NCBI GenBank assembly: GCA_000442015.1
Contig: KE560993.1
Span: 1 to 58,164, forward strand
DNA from: Rozella allomycis CSF55
Taxonomy: Eukaryota; Rozellomycota
DNA: 58,164 bases
Direction: 5' to 3'
The notes under the pieces are model-generated. The model ran no database searches and was not told the origin of the DNA. It worked only from the letters and a program-made list of their open reading frames with translations. Made by a program: the position numbers and the translations under genes. Within the stretch, counting starts at the first letter, position 1. Each line of letters opens with the position of its first letter. Positions 32,570-42,921 of the stretch are shown here, in pieces.

Positions 32570-35033
32570 TTATTCTTTTGATAATAATGAGAGAACTTTT
32601 TCAAAATCGCCAAAACTAAAATTCCATGAATCTTCAATCTGATTGTTTAAATAACCGCATTTCCTAAGATGATGTAGTTGCCTTTTAACAAGAGTTTGTA
32701 ACTGGTGATTCTTTAGTTTAGATATGACATTTTGATTCAACTTTAGCATTTTTGTCGTATCTACCGACTTTAATGGAATTGTGAATCCAGCTGAAATGGG
32801 TCTATGGTCGCTTGTTTGTACTTGATATCTCTTGTAAAATTTACTCAAGCATTTGCTACGAAACAAAATTCTGTCACACCATGCAGGCACTCGTTGCTTG
32901 TCACTGGTATCATAATTGTCACTACCGATGTCGTATTTATACGTAGGTTTAAATGTTATTAGTGGTTCTTCAAATATCCTTAAAGAAAATTGACTGTTTT
33001 CTTTCAATTCAGTTTTTAACTGATCAAATTTCAAAAGATCGTCAATCAAATTATTAGAAATCATTTCTTCTGCTTTTCTTTTGTCAAGATTTATGCGGTA
33101 ATTCAAATCGCCAAAAAAGAAAACATGATCGTGATCCAGAGCTTGAGATCCATCCCCACCTTGTGTAAACAAGTGATATTCGTCTGTTAGAGATTGAAAT
33201 TCTATATTTTTTAGAATAGAATTGGCATGATGATTGCGTTCACGGGTTTTTGAATGTCCAGCTGCTAGATGTGCATTGAGAAAGGCAAGGGAAGCGTCAT
33301 CGATAATAACTCTAAATCCAATAGCACCTTTATTTCCATAATAACCTTTAAATCCAGTTTTTGCTTTACCAAAGTTAACATGTTTTATTCTATGCAATTC
33401 AGAGTCTTTAATAAACACACAGAGCATTAATCCAACCATTTGTTCCCCACCAACAAAGGAATACGAAACATCGGGTTTTATTTGTTTAATTAATTTTGAA
33501 AAGAATTCTTGCCATAATTTTAATCTACTTTGATCATCATCGGTGCTATTTTTAGAATTGGAAAACATTTCTACATTTTCATATTCAAACCCTTTTACTT
33601 TTTTGCACTTTATCTAAATTTTCTACTTCTTGAAATCCAATAACCATTAGATCAGGTTTATCCATTTCATTTAAATATTTCCGAATAAAAATTGAACCTT
33701 CATGATACGCTTCTAGATCCTGCGGTGTTTGTGCGCCAACATTCCATGATCCAATAAAAACATCAAATGGCTTATATGAACAAAAATCTTCTTCAATCTT
33801 TTTCATTTCTCTTGCAGTAAAATCATTTGGCAGCAAGGCGTTCCATGCAACAAATGTAGAATTGCCACTACAACTAAAAACTATTGATTCATCTGGCGAC
33901 ATCACGCAACTGCGATCGGCGATTAACATTTCAACTGATGATTCGTGTGCCTTCCATTTCTTTACTAAATTACATTCATTAACTGAGAGCATTTCATAAA
34001 TCAATATTCTTCCGTTGTTTGTTCCTAGCAAAAGATAGTGATCCAAGAAACAATACATACACGTTATTCCATAAGATTCAGCATTAATCTGCTGCACACA
34101 GTCCAAAGTCATAAGAGACCATACCAAAAGCACACCGTTGTTGTGTGAAGTTAAAATCATTTCCCTATTTCCAGGAAACTCGCATATATCAGTCATCAAT
34201 GAGTTGAAATTAGTAGCATCAGACCACGTCTCATAATTTATTTTATAAAGAGTCTTTTGGGTGAGGGGATCAAAAAACTCAATAACCTTCCCATTGAACG
34301 CGACTAGTCTTCCGTTGCATTCCTTGACAATCTTTAATTTAGTTGATAAATTGGCTGTTGCTATTTTCTGCTCAAAAGTTAAATAGTTTTTTCCTTTTCT
34401 TTGAAATACATTCAAAGTTCCCGCGTCATCAATACTGCATAGACAATTTTGCACTAGTATCAAGAAATTAACAGGAGAAGAATGATATGCAGAACGTTGA
34501 TCTATTGATTTTCCAAGTTTCATGTCATGCACCTGTAGACTTCCATCAACATGACCAGTCCAAACATACCGACTATCATCTTCATAAACTAAGGACGGCT
34601 GAAAAGCCATCGATGTTATGGCGGCGGAACAATTTATTAAAGATTTAACCTCCCCTGTTTTTACATAGATTACTCTTATCACATTCAATAGGCTGGCACA
34701 CAAAATCGAGCCACTAAAGGCAGCTTTGGCAGCCTTACACTTAATTTTAGGCAGACCGTCAATTGTAGGTGGTATCCTTGATGCTTGCACCAAATTTAGG
34801 CCTGCAACTGGGATCTGTAATGCTGGTTTCCCCTGGTTTGTTTTCACATCAACTCGCGAGTCAGATTTTCTAGCTAAACTTGTTTCGCATTTGTTGTTTG
34901 CCTTTGAAGCTTCATATTCACTCTCACTGGAATCGCTTAGGTTTCTATATTTCTTATTTTTCCCTTTTGTTTTTGTCTTATCTATCTGGCTCAATGATGC
35001 GGATCGCTCCTTTCCTTTGGATGCCTTTGTCAT
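32570..35033 (-). CDS. WD40 plus inositol polyphosphate 5-phosphatase
   Basis: Two exons split by a 28-nt intron near 33582, about 810 residues. The N-terminal part is basic and Ser-rich. A WD-repeat propeller follows (SRYVWTGHVDGSLQVHD, REMILTSHNNGVLLVWS, LLLGTNNGRILIYE, SIVFSCSGNSTFVAWN). The phosphatase begins FDVFIGSWNVGAQTP and carries GFQEVENLD, GNKGAIGFR, LNAHLAAGHSK, FFGDLNYRI, PAWCDRIL and SDHRPISA, the full active-site set of the family. The product hydrolyses the 5-phosphate of phosphoinositides or inositol phosphates. The WD40-5PTase fusion is known from plants and some fungi and protists. No membrane anchor is seen. Confidence 0.9.
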
Positions 35034-35245
35034 GAAACTAAAAACCGAGTTTTTATTGTAATTATTGAACTTTGAATCATCGCTTGACTAGTCAATTCGA
35101 ATAAGTTTCTTTACTGAAGACATTTTGAAAGATTTGTTTATAAAAAATGGCAAGTCTATCAATTAGCAGGTCTCAACCTCTGGAAATTGCTACTTAATTA
35201 TTCGTGACATTGAGCGCCACCTCTTAGCCACCACGCATTTTTATC

Positions 35246-36498
35246 ATGTACCTTTTCGAAAATACTAGGCCTTCATCTATTGATTTTTCTAAATATTTGA
35301 AAAAAAATTACGCTGATACCATGTCCTTGCAAAATTTACGAGATCAACTTCGTGTTTGTTTAAAAGCCAATCTGGATTCATCTAACATTGTTCATGTCTA
35401 TTTGCCCCTGATTATTAAACTAATGTCAGTATATGATAGAGAAGGGGTAAAGATGCTTGATAACATGTGGTCGTTTTCGTGGAAAGGTGTCCTTTGTGTG
35501 GAAAGATTAAGAGCGGTTGTAACACATTTTTCAAATTCTTATATTTAGACATTCATGGGCAAATTTAGGCCTAAATTTAGTTGCGATAACATTGCTTACG
35601 AAGTCTCTTACACTTTTTTGGTAATTGTTTCATTTCTGCGTAATAGTCCGAAGCTTTTAGATTATTCAATTTAGCGACACAAAAATTAAATGAAAATGGA
35701 GTAGATGAAACCATCCTAAATCAAACAGCTGACTTGTATTGCCAGTCTGCCGGTATATATTAAGAATGATCAAAAGAAGGTATATTTGAGCTAGTAGGAC
35801 AAAAAATCATTCCTAGAATTATCAATATGCCTAGTGAAAGAAGTCCTGAAATATTGAAAGAAACAAATTTCGCATTATCAGAGTAATTGACATGATAAAA
35901 ACTGTTGAAGAATATGCATAGGCCTTGCTCATTATGTGGCATTTATTAAAGCCAAGAATCGGCAAATGTCCAATAAGAACTTGTGCAAGTTATTGATGAT
36001 ATCATTCGATAATTTTAAGAAAGCGCAAGAGTTACTAAAGTCACTCAAATATGATTACCTAGACATAGAGTAATATCCTTCCACTTTTAATAATAGTCCA
36101 AACTTTCGGGATTTTGTGGAATACGGAGGAATGGGATTCAAAGCCATGGCCTGTCTTTTTTATGGAGACGCATGCTTTGAAGAAAAGTAATTTGATTAAC
36201 ATTATTTAACAAGAAAGTACGGTTTGGCTTCTGGGCTTCTATCAGAATCATCGAGAGTTATAAATGAATGTAAAAGAAACACGAAAGAGACGAACGTGAT
36301 AAAAATGGTTTGTGCATACGCTGACGAAGTTGAACAAAAATATTCATCCTATCATAAGGTCAATGTAAGGTTTTGATATAAAATGATAACAAGAATAACG
36401 TGTCATACGAAGATGAACCAACTTTACTTGAAATAGATCTGCTACTCCCCAAAGGTGTGCCGTTTATGATTGCCAAGAAGCCCAATTTTGAGGTTTGA
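35246..36498 (+). CDS. BROX: BRO1-domain protein, BROX-like
   Basis: Eight short exons, introns 26-30 nt. Matches to the BRO1 fold of BROX/Alix: DFSKYLKKNYA, LQNLRDQLRVCLKANL, NMWSFSWK, FSCDNIAYEVSYTFL/SEAFRLFNLA, YCQSAG/IFELVGQKI, LAHYVAFIKAKNRQM, GFKAMACLFYGDACFEEK, and a short C-terminus after the helical domain. BRO1 domains bind ESCRT-III CHMP4/Snf7; human BROX also repairs nuclear envelopes. There is no long Pro-rich V-domain tail as in Alix, and no terminal CaaX prenylation motif. The first exon boundaries near 35480-35560 are the least certain. Confidence 0.6.
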
Positions 36499-36535
36499 TC
36501 TAAAATAAACAATAAACCCTTAAAAAGTATTTAGT

Positions 36536-37366
36536 TTATTTTTTACATGTTGGGGAACGATTCCTATGTTCTGGTACAGCACAGTGATCATTCCATCCTT
36601 GTTCAATTGAAAGAGCCATTTGTGGACAAGCCGCTTTACTCTCAGAAGAACCATCTTTGGCACCAAACTCAGTGGCGAGAACTTGTGCCAATTTCAATCT
36701 GTATGGTGGTGCAAATTGATAGTATGTCTGATAATCCTTAAAATTCGTCTTATCAGATGCTTTGCACTCTGGAGGGTTTACAATCATCAGAGCTTGTCCA
36801 CAATTAGTTGCTTTACTTCTCGCATTTCCTTTCTTCCAAAACTGAATGGCAGATACCCAGGCATACTTTTCACTTGCCACCAAACTTGGATTGGTCATGA
36901 TATTCGGATCTTTTACAGCGTCAGAAAAGGATTTGTAATTGTCTTTGGTTGTCACTTGAATATAACCACGACCCCAGTACTTCTTGTTGTATTCAGGTTG
37001 AGCTTCACATCCTTTTGGATCGTGGCGGCAACGAATCTCTTCCTTTTGAGTAAGACACCAGGATTCATAGAGAACATTGGAAAGAAATGCCACAAATTCT
37101 TCCTTGGAGGTGAAAACGTCTTCACTGCCGATTGCAGATTTCAAACCTAATGCCTTGTCTTTAAGCTCATTGTCCGTAGGAAGTCTAAACTGAAGTTCTG
37201 GCGCTATCTTTTTCAACTCAAGAATGTGATCTTGTCCGAGTCTTTCATTTGGGCCAAATATTTTGCAAGCCTTTTGAACTGCAGACACAAATTGTTTGAC
37301 AGTAATGCCAAGTTTTGCAGCGATAGAAAAAGAGACAAAGATACAGAAAACTACTGGAACTTTCAT
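36536..37366 (-). CDS. Secreted GH19 chitinase
   Basis: Single exon, 276 codons. Signal peptide MKVPVVFCIFVSFSIAAKLG. The body matches family 19 lysozyme-like chitinases: EEFVAFLSNVLYESWCLTQK containing the expected catalytic Glu, YWGRGYIQVT (the GH19 YxGRGxxQ signature), SLVASEKYAWVSAIQFWKK, and a Cys-rich C-terminus. Such enzymes hydrolyse beta-1,4-GlcNAc polymers. In a chitin-walled parasite it may remodel its own wall or breach a host wall; the choice is inference. A SINE-like repeat sits 65 nt upstream of the ATG. Convergent with the BROX-like gene, 37 nt between stops. Confidence 0.88.
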   Translation of the reverse strand: MKVPVVFCIFVSFSIAAKLGITVKQFVSAVQKACKIFGPNERLGQDHILELKKIAPELQFRLPTDNELKDKALGLKSAIGSEDVFTSKEEFVAFLSNVLYESWCLTQKEEIRCRHDPKGCEAQPEYNKKYWGRGYIQVTTKDNYKSFSDAVKDPNIMTNPSLVASEKYAWVSAIQFWKKGNARSKATNCGQALMIVNPPECKASDKTNFKDYQTYYQFAPPYRLKLAQVLATEFGAKDGSSESKAACPQMALSIEQGWNDHCAVPEHRNRSPTCKK

Positions 37367-37430
37367 GTTCTGTTACATTCCCCTAGGAGGAGGTCGTTTT
37401 TATAGGTCACAGTTATTTTTAGAAATTTTT

Positions 37431-37567
37431 CTTTAAATATATACAATTAATTCAATAATCGATGAGGCTGCCTCAACCTGAAAACCACAGAAAATTCGGA
37501 AACATGGATGAGGCTCGAACCATGTACCTAGACGTCCAGAAGCATCATGGTTAGTCAATAATGCCAA
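37431..37567 (-). mobile_element. tRNA-derived SINE-like element, copy 2
   Basis: Reverse-strand homologue of the repeat at 6231-6408. It shares CATGGTTCGAGCC (box-B-like), TGTTTCCGAATTTTCTG, GGTTTTCAGGTTGAGGCAG and the AT-rich tail, but lacks about 45 internal nt. It lies between the chitinase start and a true tRNA gene. Confidence 0.6.
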
Positions 37568-37703
37568 CTATTTTAAGACATCTAGTTTTTCTTTTTAAGA
37601 TAGTAATTTTTAAATAAATTTTTTTAAATATAAAAAAGACATCTCTTTCAAGAAATCATAACAAGAAAAGTAAATGTTACTCTTTTCGTGATTTAGGTGC
37701 GTG

Positions 37704-37776
37704 GCGATCATAGCGCAGCCGGCAGCGCGTAAGTCTCATAATCTTAAGGTCGTGAGTTCGAGTCTCACTGATCGCA
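37704..37776 (+). tRNA. trnM-CAU: Elongator tRNA-Met (CAU)
   Basis: Acceptor arms GCGATCA (37704-37710) and TGATCGC (37769-37775) pair perfectly; the discriminator is A. The D arm GCGCAG...GC, anticodon loop CTCATAA (CAU) and T arm GTGAG-TTCGAGT-CTCAC are present. It has no intron. The anticodon stem carries the T-T mismatch also found in yeast elongator tRNA-Met. TTTT and TTTTT runs at 37782 and 37791 serve as Pol III terminators. Confidence 0.95.
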
Positions 37777-37798
37777 CATAATTTTAATTCTTTTTGAA

Positions 37799-37863
37799 AA
37801 AGGGACCTTTCGTTCAAGGCTAGAATTAAGTCGTTCTTCTAGCCTTGAACGACAGGACCCTTT
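37799..37863. repeat. 27-bp inverted repeat (hairpin)
   Basis: Arms 37799-37825 and 37837-37863 are reverse complements with two mismatches and an 11-nt loop. The core CGTTCAAGGCTAGAA is perfect. It lies 23 nt past the tRNA-Met gene and 92 nt past the 3' end of the glucosyltransferase, so either transcript could contain it. Confidence 0.85.
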
Positions 37864-37954
37864 GATTTTGCGAGAAGGAATGAACAAGCAATATTGAATA
37901 AGACTAAAAATATTGTATAGTGTTTATTTGTATTTTTTGTACAGAAATTGAACT

Positions 37955-39413
37955 TTATTTTGTCGAAGGCTGAGAGTTTTGATTGCCTGCAAGTACTCGG
38001 TTTCGAAGAAATGAAAAAATGTGAACGTTATCGTCGTTAATGTTATTAATATTTGTTCTATTTAACATCTTTAAGTTCAATGAAATGTTTGAAGATCCTA
38101 TTTGTGAATTTACATATTTCAGTGCCTTAGAAACATGACCCTCTTCATATGGTACGGCCAAAGATGCTTTCTTTAATCGAAATTTATGACCTCTCCACTC
38201 TATTGTGTCCTTTGATATGCCTAAAAAGTACAAGGGAAAAAATAGAAGTTCTCGAGCGGTCCAAATTAATGGGAATAATGAAAGTGACGTGAAAGTGACT
38301 TTTTCAGAGTTGTAAGAAAAGTATGACACCATGTCACATGCAAACCAAAGAAAAAAATGGAAAACTAATAAATTCGATGTAGAGACTCGGAATATGGTTC
38401 CCATTGTAAAAAGACCTAGCAGTAGAGATCCAATGAATTCAGTCACTGGCTCAAATAAAGTAATGATGCCTGACAAAGAGTAGCGTAATCTGGTCCATCT
38501 GATTTTTCTCGAAGCAAAAGCGTGGAAAGACATGTTGTTTAGATTTTGATAAGCCGTTTCAGTAGAAATAGCGCATTCCCAGCCTTGTAATGTTAGTGCA
38601 CATGATAATGCGTTATCTTCTGCCATGTATTGGGCGAATTTAGCTAGCCCTCCGAGTTTTTCAATACATGACTTTCTGGTTATGGTTGATTTTCCAATTA
38701 CACATACAATGTTTGTTCCGAGTGGATTCAAGTATTCAGCTAAGCGATTAATAAACAGGTAAGTCCTCATGTGCGACAGTGACAGATACATCGCCTCAAA
38801 TTTGGCCGCTATTGAATTAAAATTTGTTCCAAGAATTCTGTGATGAACCATTGCCACTTTTGGTGACTCAAATTGAAAAACAGACTTTTTCAGGCAATCC
38901 TTTGGTACTATAACATTGCTATCCATTATCCAAATTAATTCATGTTTAGCACATTCATATCCTCTAATTAAATTATTGATTTTGGGATTAACACCCACTT
39001 TTTTGTCGCCTTGACATATACAAATAATGTTTTTACCTATCAACAGAGTAGCATTTACATTTGGATACTCTGATATTATTTTTCGCGCAACTTCAACAGC
39101 CTCGTCTTCTTCAGAATCAACGCATAAAATTATTTCAAGATTTTCGTATTCCTGCTTAAAAGTACTGCGAAGATTTTCCTCCAAACAACTATCTACACCT
39201 CTTAGGGGCCTGATAAGTGTAACGGGCGGGTATGCACCATTTATATTTTTTCTTCTACGTTCGTTGTATCCACATATACTATTTACCAACAAAAATATCA
39301 AATTACCTCCAAAATGTAACTAAAACTTGCATAAAGATAACAAGCACATAATGTATAATGCCGATGTATGAGCCTACTATTACAAAGCAGGTGGAAAACG
39401 GAATCTGTGGCAT
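37955..39413 (-). CDS. UGCG: Ceramide glucosyltransferase (GT21)
   Basis: Transfers glucose from UDP-glucose to ceramide at the Golgi. Two exons (28-nt intron near 39280). An N-terminal membrane helix (CFVIVGSYIGIIHYVLVIFM) precedes the catalytic domain: PPVTLIRPLRGVD, CVDSEEDEAV (D1), KVGVNPKINNLIRGYE, IMDSNV (D2), FAQYMAEDNAL (D3) and RKIRWTRLR, the (Q/R)xxRW product motif. Several hydrophobic segments follow. All catalytic signature residues are present. A C-terminal Asn/Ser-rich extension is not typical. The start at 39413 is the first ATG giving the membrane helix. Same strand as, and 45 nt downstream of, the orphan membrane protein gene. Confidence 0.9.
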
Positions 39414-39458
39414 AACGCCAATTGTGGCTGAGAGTGAAGAAAAAGGCGCGAAAATGTT

Positions 39459-40771
39459 TTAAGCCAATTTATTTTTGATTCTATATCGCGATGCTCTCAG
39501 TTTTAATACTATCGATCTATTTTACTTGAGTTAAAAACTTACGTCAAAATCACAATGATTACAAGGGTTACTGGCAAAGCAATCAAAAGTGATGAATTGG
39601 TAGAATTAGATAACGATCTATTTTTCAAAGGCATGTTAAATTCAAAATCATTTACATCTAAATAAAATTTATCAAACTCGAATCCTTGGAGGCCGCTAAT
39701 ACTATTGAAACCCGTTATGACTTACATTCAACAATAAAAAATTTCTTACAAGTCTCAATATACAGCCTTCCAGTGCCACCTGAAAAATATTCTTTCATCG
39801 CATCATTGAGGTATAATTCAGTTAGATTTAAAGTAAAACGTACAACCTCTGTTCCATTTAACAAACCACTGCTTATCGTTCTATACTGTGCAAATGTATC
39901 ATCAAATAATCTATGAAAGTTAAAAACTTTGAATTTTAAACTTTGATATAGAGGAAAAGTGGAAACGAACTTGTTGGAACTACCGGAAATGAATTTACCT
40001 TAGGAACATTTTTAACAAAATATGATATTCCTGTATCATTTTTCGATAAATCATATGCTTTCAATGTTTCACAATTTAATCGATACGTGAACGTTATGAC
40101 ACTGCTTCTATTGAATATTTCGCACGTCGACATTGATTGAATAGATTGTATTTGTTTATATACATCTCCACATTTCAAATTTGGACTTTCTCTTATTACT
40201 TTGCACTTGTATGGAATCACACTATTACAATTGCTTCCTACCGTATTGATTGGGCACCGGCAATAGTTCTTTCAATAAGTGGAAAACAATATTACAACTT
40301 CTATTTCTGTGCAACAATTTGATAAGCATGTTGAATTATTTGACGCACAGTTTTGGCATAACAGAAAATTGCTATTACTGAAAGAATCGAAATCTATCCT
40401 CCCATCAGGACATTGGTATCTAAAAAAGAAGTTGCGTATTTCTACTCATTAGTTTCATGTTCGTTGTACAAAATTCCACCATTTCTACAACTGCTGATCG
40501 AGCTTGCAAAAATAGCGCGTAAATATGGCTTACTTAAAAATGAATTTACATTAACCGCCTTAAGAAGACGGGTAGAAATTGGCATAGGTTTCTGGGACCG
40601 TGACATCTTCTTGACGCTATTTTTGACGACAGTAAAATATGCGTTAATCAGGTCATTTAATGAGGTTATTTCATTAACCCATGTGAAATAATCCATAGAG
40701 TTTAGAAAATGACTTGACGTTATCAAATTCAAGGTTAATAATGTTATTGTACTGGAAGGCCAAGGTTTCAT
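39459..40771 (-). CDS. Orphan type I membrane protein with Cys-rich ectodomain
   Basis: About six to seven exons, introns 26-29 nt, joined by frame. Signal peptide at 40771 (SSTITLLTLNLITSSHF). The ectodomain has a cysteine cluster, CQNCASNNSTCLSNCC and NYCRCPINTVGSNC, somewhat EGF-like, then a beta-rich part (CEIFNRSSVITFTYRLNC). A single transmembrane helix, LLIALPVTLVIIVILT, is followed by a short basic tail (KLRASRYRIKNKLA). Sequons NST and NRS suggest glycosylation. One splice site near 39710 is uncertain (donor GTCATA). No family is recognised; it may be lineage-specific. Confidence 0.55.
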
Positions 40772-41032
40772 ATAAAATTATGATTTCTGAAATTTGGCGC
40801 TCAATTATAGACCTTTTTGCGCTTTTGCAATGAAGAGGTAAGTTCAAATGTGTTTGTTCTTTATATTTAAATATAGGTATTTCAATTTGCTGTTTAATTT
40901 CCCAATTAGGAACTAGAGTCTGGGTTTGCTGGCAGTTTCAATCGATGTAGTCTAGATATTTATAAAAATGTATATAATGAAAAAAAGAAGTCATGTTAAA
41001 TAATGAAGTTCAAAATATATTGGACAAATCAT

Positions 41033-42669
41033 TTAGCCTAGATGAACATTTTCCGGGTTGAACGTGAACCCTTGAAACTTTTTCTGCAACGTTTCGCTTA
41101 GATGAGATTGATTTACAAAGCTATCGGCTGGAACTTCTTTTGTAAACTCCTCGTCGAAATTGCTAGTGTCTTTATCAGAAACCTACGTTGATCCTAGAAA
41201 TGTGCATTACGACTTTAGGTTTGAAAGGAGGTTGATACTTCTTTTCATTCAACTTGTTCCAATCAATGTCTTTGAAAAATTCATGTTCCTTAATTTCATT
41301 TGCTCCATTCGCACCTAATCGCTGAAGAGGGTCTCGGCAAAGCAACTTTAATGAGTAAAACAAAGATATACCTTAGTTAATAATGATTTAGCACAAGAAC
41401 TGACGTTATCGGGAAATTCCAAAGGGCTTTTGAGAATTCGTTGGTACATTTCATTTGTATTCTCAGAATAGAATGGAGGAAGGCCTACTAACATTTCGTA
41501 CAAGAGTATGCCCAATGTCCACCAGTCAACCTTTTTTCATACATTACGTAAAATTACTGCCATTGTATATCCTTCTCCTTTCAAAACTTCAGGGGCTAAA
41601 TATTCTGGAGTGCCACAAAAAGTATTTGTTTTCTCACCCTTTTCCAAATTCAATTTGCATAATCCAAAATCGCAAAGAGCAATATGACCAGTGTAATCAA
41701 GAAGTATATTTTCTGGTTTCAAATCTATTTACATAACGGTAATGACTTACCCCTATGATATATAGAAGACCAATTTACCGGTATATTATGTTAAATCCGT
41801 GCAAGTGCTCTAATGCTGAAAGCAGTTCCGCGGTATAAAATTTTGCTCTGTCTTCACTGAACTGACCTTCATTTTGAAGATGATGAAATAACTCCCCACC
41901 ATTAATGAAAGCGAGAACAAGATACAATTTCTCTGGTGTTTGGAAAGAAAACTTTAAATTCACTACAAAGGGATTGTCGATTTTGGCGAGTACATTTCTT
42001 TCGGCCAATGTGTGTTCAACCTCATCCCTTTTTACAATATCAGCTTTTTTGATAATCTTCATGGCATATATACGACCGGTGTCCTTCTTGCGGACTTGCA
42101 TAACCTAGTATGAAATAACGGAAGTGCTACTTTCCCAAATGAACCTTTTCCTATGACTTTTAATAAATCAAACTGATCAATATTCAAAGTTTTTGTCTAT
42201 TTTTAATTTTTTCTTATTTTACTGAGGGTATTTGATAGTCTATTTGGATGTGCATTTCAATGGTCGTTGGCTCAGCATTGTTTCCACTCAACTTACACCA
42301 TTTATTCATTTTTAATTTCTAATTCATTTTAAAATCATATTAATACTTTTTCGTCCACATCAGGAATGAATGTTGTCGAGCCCAAAAAGAAGTCCCTGCC
42401 TTCACTATTTGGCGCATACAAAGAAATAACAATCTCTGTTAATCTACTTATATCGCTATAAATAAAAAACATGATGATTACAATGATGCCTTTTGGTTCC
42501 ATAGGGGGCAGTTGCTTGCCCAAGATGTAGCGTCTATAACAATATCATTCTTGTCAAAATCAATGACAGCATAAGGAATGCGATTTAAGTGCTCTTTCGG
42601 ATAATTTTTTACTTCAAGTATATGAATTATAATGACCCCGCCTTCGTGCACAGACTTTTCAAAGCGCAT
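41033..42669 (-). CDS. YPK1/GAD8: AGC kinase Ypk1/Gad8 (TORC2 effector, SGK family)
   Basis: N-terminal C2-like domain ([18 protein letters not shown], then [13 protein letters not shown]) as in Ypk/Gad8. Kinase: [79 protein letters not shown]-loop [31 protein letters not shown]. The tail has the AGC segment [10 protein letters not shown] and hydrophobic motif FQGFTF with its phosphorylatable Thr. Introns are 26-28 nt; two of them flank a 2-nt exon at the YRD motif. In fungi this kinase is activated by Pkh/Pdk1 at the T-loop and by TORC2 at the tail, controlling sphingolipids and membrane stress. Confidence 0.92.
41725..41778 (-). other. Two 26-nt introns around a 2-nt microexon in YPK1
   Basis: Minus strand: intron 41778-41753, exon GG at 41752-41751, intron 41750-41725; both introns start GTAA and end TAG. 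Joining TAC CG + GG + AT TTG AAA gives Y-R-D-L-K, the catalytic-loop motif. Removing the 54 nt as one intron shifts the frame and destroys the motif. Confidence 0.75.
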
Positions 42670-42921
42670 TCATATATTTACTTGAGGCCGCTTATTGAAA
42701 GGCGGAACTACATTTTCTTTATTTGGTGATTGTAATGAGTTCTTCTTTGCTATATTATTTCATCTTTGAACTCTTTACATTTGAAAAAGTTCATCGTTGC
42801 CAAGATAATAATGATTAGTCAAACTATTGAATTCAAGAAAACTTAAAACATTTATTAATTCAATTTTATTTAATTATTGTTTGAGGCTATTTTTTTCCTG
42901 AAATTTCTAGGACTGGTTGCG

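Noticed and set aside
35147-35197. Short frame MASLSISRSQPLEIAT as a first exon of the BROX-like gene
   Set aside because: No acceptor at a sensible distance joins it in frame; the ATG at 35246 already gives a BRO1-like start.
37680-37780. tRNA-Met as a third SINE copy
   Set aside because: All arms fold without mismatch except the known anticodon-stem T-T, and there is no SINE body or tail after it.
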